Below are positions 58,733 through 64,000 of a stretch of DNA of 64,000 bases, in pieces. The stretch comes from Spisula solida (taxonomy: Eukaryota > Mollusca > Bivalvia > Venerida > Mactridae). A model generated the notes under the pieces. That model was not told the DNA's origin and ran no database searches. It was given only the letters and a program-made list of their open reading frames with translations. The translations under genes were made by a program, and so were the position numbers. Each line of letters starts with the position of its first letter. The stretch's first letter is position 1. Location of the stretch: positions 8,936,453 to 9,000,452 of the forward strand of contig OX365946.1 in assembly GCA_947247005.1 (NCBI GenBank), written 5' to 3'.

Positions 58733-59354
58733 TACAACCTGACCGTAATATCAATCATCGTTTGTTAATTTGATTATGACATGTAGCTGGGGTCCTTTCG
58801 TTGTCATTAATCCAAATAATTGTCATTGATCTTTAATTGGCAGTTATTGCTCATTGGGTGTGACAAAACGCTCTCCCTTATTTGTGCATTTGTTTGTTTT
58901 ATTTGTTTTTCTTTTGTTATTGATTATGAAGTTCTGTTCTGTTGATTTTATACTGTTTTGATGTTCTTTTAGTATTTAAGTGTTTATTGTTTCAATGTTC
59001 TTCTACTGATCTAGATTTGATCAACAACAGAACAGAACTCTGAACAGATTCAGCAAACACAATGTTCTATTTGAACACACACGTTTACAGTACATTTGTA
59101 TTTCCCAAATTTAATGCACATTTATAGTTTTCTGAGTACTGGAGTACCAATTTTAGTACTCATTGCCATCCCTACATTTATTATATTTTTTGTAAGTATA
59201 AATGTTGATCTAGTTCATGACATAATTTATATTATTGTTGTGTTTACCATTCCATCAATATATTAGGCTGCACTGACTTAAAAGTGTAGGTTATACTCAA
59301 GTAAGTACCATCCTGCCCCGGATGCCCCCACCCAATTGTCATGCTGTGAACCAA

Positions 59355-60251
59355 AGGGATTCGACCCGATAAAAATATCTTTCACATCTATACTATGAAT
59401 ATCTAAGACAGGGATCTTACTTTATGACTGACCCTCATATACCCAACTCAACATTATGTCCAATATTTTAAACAAGACGAATAAAATCATTAAATTTGTA
59501 CTGCACACTTCAAGACAATATAATATTATACAGAAAAAATACAACTTTTATCAATACACGTACACAATGTCGCCTGTGTTGGGCATAGAATGTTCACAAA
59601 ATGCGTAAAACCCGGTTTGACGACATAACCCTGCACAGACAGAAACTAGAAAACGGCCTGGCTTTTGTTACGAGTAATTTGATTGGCTGAAGAGTTGCAT
59701 GGTATTACCGAACACCAATCATTTTCTATATTGTCACATGATCCGTCACGTGATACTACAAATGGTCGAAATGAATGTAAATATTAGAAATTGAATATCA
59801 GTTCTCCCTGAAGTCGGATTATCGTCTATTTAAGCGGAACAGAAATATATGGGTGGTGGTAAGTTGCAAAAAATATGTCCCGCTATCAAATCGTCGTACT
59901 AATATCCTGAGATCGTGCGTAAATAATGATTTCTCTTCCTAATCAAAGGCCGTTTTCTAGTTTCTGTCTGTGCAGGGTTGTGTCATCAAACCGCGTTTTA
60001 CGCATTTTGTGAACATTATATGCTCGACACAGGCGACATTGTGTACGTGTATTGATAAAAGTTGTATTTTTTATGTATAATATTATATTGTCTTGAAGTG
60101 TGCAGTACAAATTAAATGATTGTATTTGGCTTGTTTCAAATATTGGACATAATGTTGAGTTGGGTATATGAGGGTCAGTCATTAAGTAAGATCCCTGTCT
60201 TAGATATTCATAGTATAGATGTGAAAGATATTTTTATCGGGTCGAATCCCT
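59355..60251. mobile_element. 897-bp foldback element with long arms
   Basis: Arms of about 310 bp (59355-59665 and 59945-60251), mostly identical, starting AGGGATTCGACCCGATAAAA and ending TTTTATCGGGTCGAATCCCT. The flanks share ATGCTGTGAAC (59341-59351 and 60252-60262), a probable target duplication. Confidence 0.88.
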
Positions 60252-60411
60252 ATGCTGTGAACAACTTAAAGAGTCAAATTCAGAGCCAAAGGGGCAACTT
60301 CAGGGATAAATAAGGGTCTATATGTTATATGGGTCAAAATTTCCATTTACTACTTGCTGTGCTATACTTTTGTTATATAAAAGTGGAAAGATTTAAAGCC
60401 CAATATGAAAC

Positions 60412-60609
60412 ATGATCTTGAATAAGGTCCAAGGTGTTGCCATCATGATCTTGAATAAGGTCCCAGGTGTTGCCATCATGATCTTGAATAAGGTCCAAGG
60501 TGTTGCCATCATGATCTTGAATAAGGTCCAAGGTGTTGCCATCATGATCTTGAATAAGGTCCCAGGTGTTGCAATCATGATCTTGAATAAGGTCCCAGGT
60601 GTTGCAATC
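60412..60609. repeat. 33-bp tandem repeat, six units
   Basis: ATGATCTTGAATAAGGTCC(A/C) then AGGTGTTGC(C/A)ATC, six times. Open on both strands because the period is a multiple of three; not taken as a gene. Confidence 0.95.
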
Positions 60610-61216
60610 ATGATTCTGTCAGCTGTTACAAAGAGGCTATGAAATACAATACCGTATGCTGAATGTTTGATGTGTGTTATGTAACTTCTGTCTTATAATA
60701 CAGGCGTAAAAAATGCTTAATCCGGGTAACATTACTTGCCCTTCAGCAGATCAATTGTATTTTCTTAAATTGCGAAGTTTCTTGTTAATGTTAAAGAATT
60801 GTTAGTTATTTCCAGTATTGTATAGACTACTCTGAGCTTGATACACACTTTCTCAGGATTATTCCTCAAGGAAAGACTGGTGCCAGACATGAATAAGTGT
60901 CAAAACAGTCTACCTACACAATGTAAGACTTTCTCTATCATCAGTCTCGCACACATAAATATATAAAGTCATGATTTTGCAATAATAAATTCTTCTGACA
61001 TCCACAACCTCTGCCATCCCGTTTTCAAGTGCATTCATGCCCCCTCCTCAACTTTTTCCTGCTGCAGCTATTTGCACAAAATCGTAAGAAAAATCATGTT
61101 TTTTGCTTTATTATATCCAAAGAATGTCAACATTGTGTATAATAAATATTTAGATGTCTGGAACATTAAAAAATAAAAATAGTTTGAAACTTTGTATGTC
61201 TTTTGTTTTGATTTTT

Positions 61217-62464
61217 AGCTCACCTGAGCATGAAGAGCTCAAGGTGAGCTATTGTGATCACTCAACGTCCATTGTACGTCCGTCGTAAGTCCACACATTC
61301 TAATGACATTTTCTATGAAACCGTTTGAACAATATTGATGAAATTTTGCCTGGGTGTTCTTGACAGAGGGGGAATTTAAAAATTGCTCAAATAAAGTTGA
61401 CCTATCTAGAACTCTGGTTGCCATGGCATCCAGGTAACAAAACCTTTAAAAATCTTCTAAGAAACCACAAGGCATTTAGCTTAAAAATTAACATGAAGCA
61501 TTGCATCGTGGACCTTTACCAAGATTGCTCAAATCATGACCCCCGGGTCAATATTGGCCCCGCCCGGGGGGTCCCTTAATTTTGTATAAGAGATATATAG
61601 AAAAAACATTAAAAAACCTTCGTTGGAACCACAAGGCATAGAGCTTAGATATGTAGCATTGTATAGTGGACCTCTTCCAAGATTGCTCAAATTGTGGCCC
61701 CACCCCAGACATCTCATAATTTTAAGAAATATAAAGAAAAAGTTAGAAAAATCTTCTGGAACCACAAGGTATATACCTTAGATATTTTGCTAGTTGCATT
61801 GTCTGGTGGACCTTAACCGAGATTGCTCAAATCATGACCCCTGGGACAATATTGACCCCAACCCGTGCCTCCCTTAATTTTACATAGATAGAATTTTTTT
61901 TAAAAACTTCTTCTCTTGAACCACTTGATGGATCTTCATAAAATTTGGTTTGTAGCGTCCTAATAACCTTTCCGCTACCATAGCATACTAATGCAGACTC
62001 GCCAGAATGGCCATTTCGGCCTTCCGTAGTTTTCGACCTAAATGCCCAAATTCCGGAATTTTGTTGTCATGGGTAAACATACATCCCAGACTAAAGAATA
62101 TTATGGGCCCAGGGTCGTGCACAGGTTTTTGGGCCCGCTGGACCCCTTTAAATTTCCGGCGACCTTAAGTCGAAATGATGACAATTTTTCCTACTTTCAG
62201 TTTGGGGCAGGTGTGTAGCATCCGGATGTATCGAGTTTATATCAGTGCTGCAAGTCAATAGTGTCTCAGGGACGGGGTATAGGCACCATATGAATTTCTC
62301 ATAGCCCCCCAAAAAATCGTGGTAGCGGAAAGTATATATATGGTCCTTTCTCAAATTTAGGGCACATGTCTTTTTTAAGAGGCTACAGTTTCATATACAT
62401 GTATAAAGATATCATGAACAAGGTGATTCAGGTGAGCGATTCAGGGCAATCGTGGCCTTCTTGT
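61217..62464 (+). mobile_element. AGCTCACCTG-hairpin repeat element, copy 6, distant subfamily
   Basis: 5' hairpin AGCTCACCTGAGC-ATGAA-GAGCTCAAGGTGAGCT, then ATTGTGATCACTCAACGTCC. The body has three units with 'CTTCT..GAACCACAAGGCAT' and 'AGATTGCTCAAATCATGACC'. The end is CAGGTGAGCGATTCAGGGC then TTCTTGTG. Confidence 0.75.
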
Positions 62465-63298
62465 GTACTTTTCTACCATCACACTCCCAACGCAAATCTG
62501 TATTTTTCATTATTCCTTGACTCTAAATGAATAGTTCGCATAAATTCAGGAAAATATATTGATTGTCGATTAGATTGGGTACATATAAGTTTTCTTCGTC
62601 AAATGAGCTAACTTGATCGCTTGTATCTTTTATTTTGTTAGCACTGGCTACGGGATTCCATTTTGGAAGGGTGAAGGTGTTGCGTTTCTTGTATTATATA
62701 TATATGTATGTAGAGTGATTTGTAATTGACCGACATGTATAATATTTTGTTATTAAAACTTCAAATTCCTATGCTTTAATCCAGGAATGTATGTGAACTG
62801 TTGGTACTTTAATGGAAATGCTGAATGTATAAATTAGTTGTGTGCAGGAAGCTCATTGTTGCTACGACAAGAATAATTACAGAACAGAGCAGAATAGAAC
62901 CTTTATTTTTAGCACTGATAACAATGTAATAGCAAGTGCACAAATAAATATACAGAGTATACTTAGCGTCAATGAAAAGTTACCACCTTATTGCCGAACA
63001 CGACTATGTTTTGACCTAACTGTGAAATCACAGCTTTCCTATTTAACAGTATTCAAATGCACACACTATAAAACTTTGGTACCGATAGGTCAGTGTATAC
63101 AAAATATCACTGACGTCCAGTATAACTGTATATAATATACATGGATTAAGGCGACAATCTGTCAAATGATATATCGTTCAATTAATATTGCTATGGTTGA
63201 AACATTGAAATGAAACAAAGTTAACTTGATTCTTCTACTGAATAACATAACATTCGGGGATAAGTGACAAACGCACACATCGTTTGTTTGCATTGTAA
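62465..63298. other. Intergenic, repeat relics only
   Basis: Contains a TA run at 62696-62706 and a truncated copy (about 62960-63120) of the MITE at 47601-47826. No exon supported. Confidence 0.5.
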
Positions 63299-63936
63299 CT
63301 AGTATAAACCCCGTCTCATACAGTCATTGTCTTCTAACGCACCATATATTTCCAAATCCAAAAATGTAGGGAACTCATTCTCCACAGGTGAAGGGAACTT
63401 TTTAAAGGAATACTTGGCATCTGTTACCGATTCTCTATAAAAGTGAAGGACATTGTGCTGCTGAAAGAATGACTTAACACCAGACACTCCTAGTTCTTCA
63501 TAGACGCCCTCTGCAACCTTTGAATCAAAACAATGTAAATTCAAGATAAACCAAATTTCCACCACCGTTGATAACACTAATTCTGAACGTATAAAAAGTG
63601 GCATATGATATTTTCTTCGCACTAATAGATCATGATCTGGATCATAAAACATAACAACTATATCCTCCCGTGTACATCCAATAGTGGAGAAAATATGGCC
63701 AGTGTGTCCCTTAAGTCGTGAAGCTCTCTGTTGCGCAAAGGCATTCGATATTGTTTGACTCGCTAGTTCTGTAGAAAAGACTATGTCTCTAATATCTCTC
63801 CTCTGTTTTATTAAACCAGTACCATCACACAAATAATCCTCGTCATTTTCAAATCCTTCATCAGTTGGATCACACACTGCAATAGATGTTTGTCCCACCA
63901 TTATTTCTGGATAACCTTGCCAAGAGCGCTGGTGTC
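63299..63936 (-). CDS. Unrecognised protein, terminal coding exon
   Basis: Minus-strand frame open from an acceptor TTTTTCAG (exon start 63936, two-base phase) to TAG at about 63301-63299. An internal ATG at 63901 would give 200 aa, but the frame is open above it (HQRSWQGYPEI), so it is more likely the last exon of a longer gene. Visible features are an acidic stretch (DPTDEGFENDEDYLCDG), a central hydrophobic run (LVLSTVVEIWFILNLHCF) too short and mixed to call a membrane helix with confidence, and a C-terminal FPTFLDLEIYGALEDND. I do not recognise the family. Codon composition and lack of low complexity suggest a real exon. Confidence 0.6.
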
Positions 63937-64000
63937 CTGAAAAATAAAATTAATTAATGTTTAACATCCTCTTTTCATTAAACAAATTCCAACACTTTTC

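Larger units (their letters stand above)
58341..59174. mobile_element. 834-bp hAT-type MITE with 8-bp target duplication
   Basis: Ends TAGGGATGGCAA and TTGCCATCCCTA are inverted (near-terminal CATTGCCATCCCTA). The duplication CATTTATT occurs at 58333-58340 and 59175-59182. Eight-base duplications are the hAT hallmark. No transposase ORF lies inside. Confidence 0.9.

Noticed and set aside
60393..60642. Two opposing 72-76 codon ORFs with MILNKVPGVAI-type repeats
   Set aside because: Product of a 33-bp tandem repeat that is open on both strands; no domain or flanking gene structure.

Overview
The window is animal nuclear DNA, most probably from a marine bivalve mollusc. It is AT-rich, with intron-split genes joined at GT..AG sites and very dense small transposons, foldbacks and minisatellites. 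Two points suggest bivalve: dispersed repeats opening with an AGCTCACCTG hairpin followed by GTCCGTCCGTC, and tRNA-like SINE fragments carrying a CCACATGTGGAGAAG block. The species cannot be fixed from the sequence. No bacterial genes, CRISPR arrays or rRNA were seen.

Layout. 1-1172: the last two coding exons of TSPO (+). 1.2-6.4 kb: TSPO 3' flank and transposons. 6394-18575: a complete six-exon SWSAP1-like gene (-), 236 aa, with a 7.2 kb intron 2 full of repeats. 18.6-24.6 kb: a head-to-head intergenic region between SWSAP1 and SHPRH, with a CRE-like palindrome and degenerate long-period repeats. 24630-57600: one complete SHPRH gene (+), 30 coding exons whose phases join without conflict into 1,853 codons. 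It encodes SNF2 ATPase lobes interrupted by a PHD finger and a RING finger, plus a new repeat-rich C-terminal tail. SHPRH intron 2 contains a separate intronless ORF with C2HC zinc fingers and an OTU-type protease domain. 57.6-63.3 kb: mobile-element-rich, including a hAT-type MITE with a clean 8-bp target duplication, a mariner-type MITE nested inside it and a 0.9 kb foldback element. 63299-63936: the 3' exon of an unrecognised gene (-).

How the genes fit together. SWSAP1 (a RecA-like factor that works with SWS1/ZSWIM7 in homologous recombination) and SHPRH (a RAD5-type PCNA ubiquitin ligase and translocase) both act in repair of stalled or broken replication forks, and they sit head to head. 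TSPO, a mitochondrial outer-membrane protein, is an unrelated neighbour.

Most notable observation. Several tandem arrays in SHPRH straddle exon-intron junctions. A 31-copy, 36-bp array repeats the end of exon 7 together with its 5' splice site, giving 31 candidate donors spaced by a multiple of three. A 31-bp array repeats the 3' splice site of the same exon. A 10-copy, 61-bp array repeats the 3' splice site of exon 16. The donor array keeps frame between copies; the two acceptor arrays do not.
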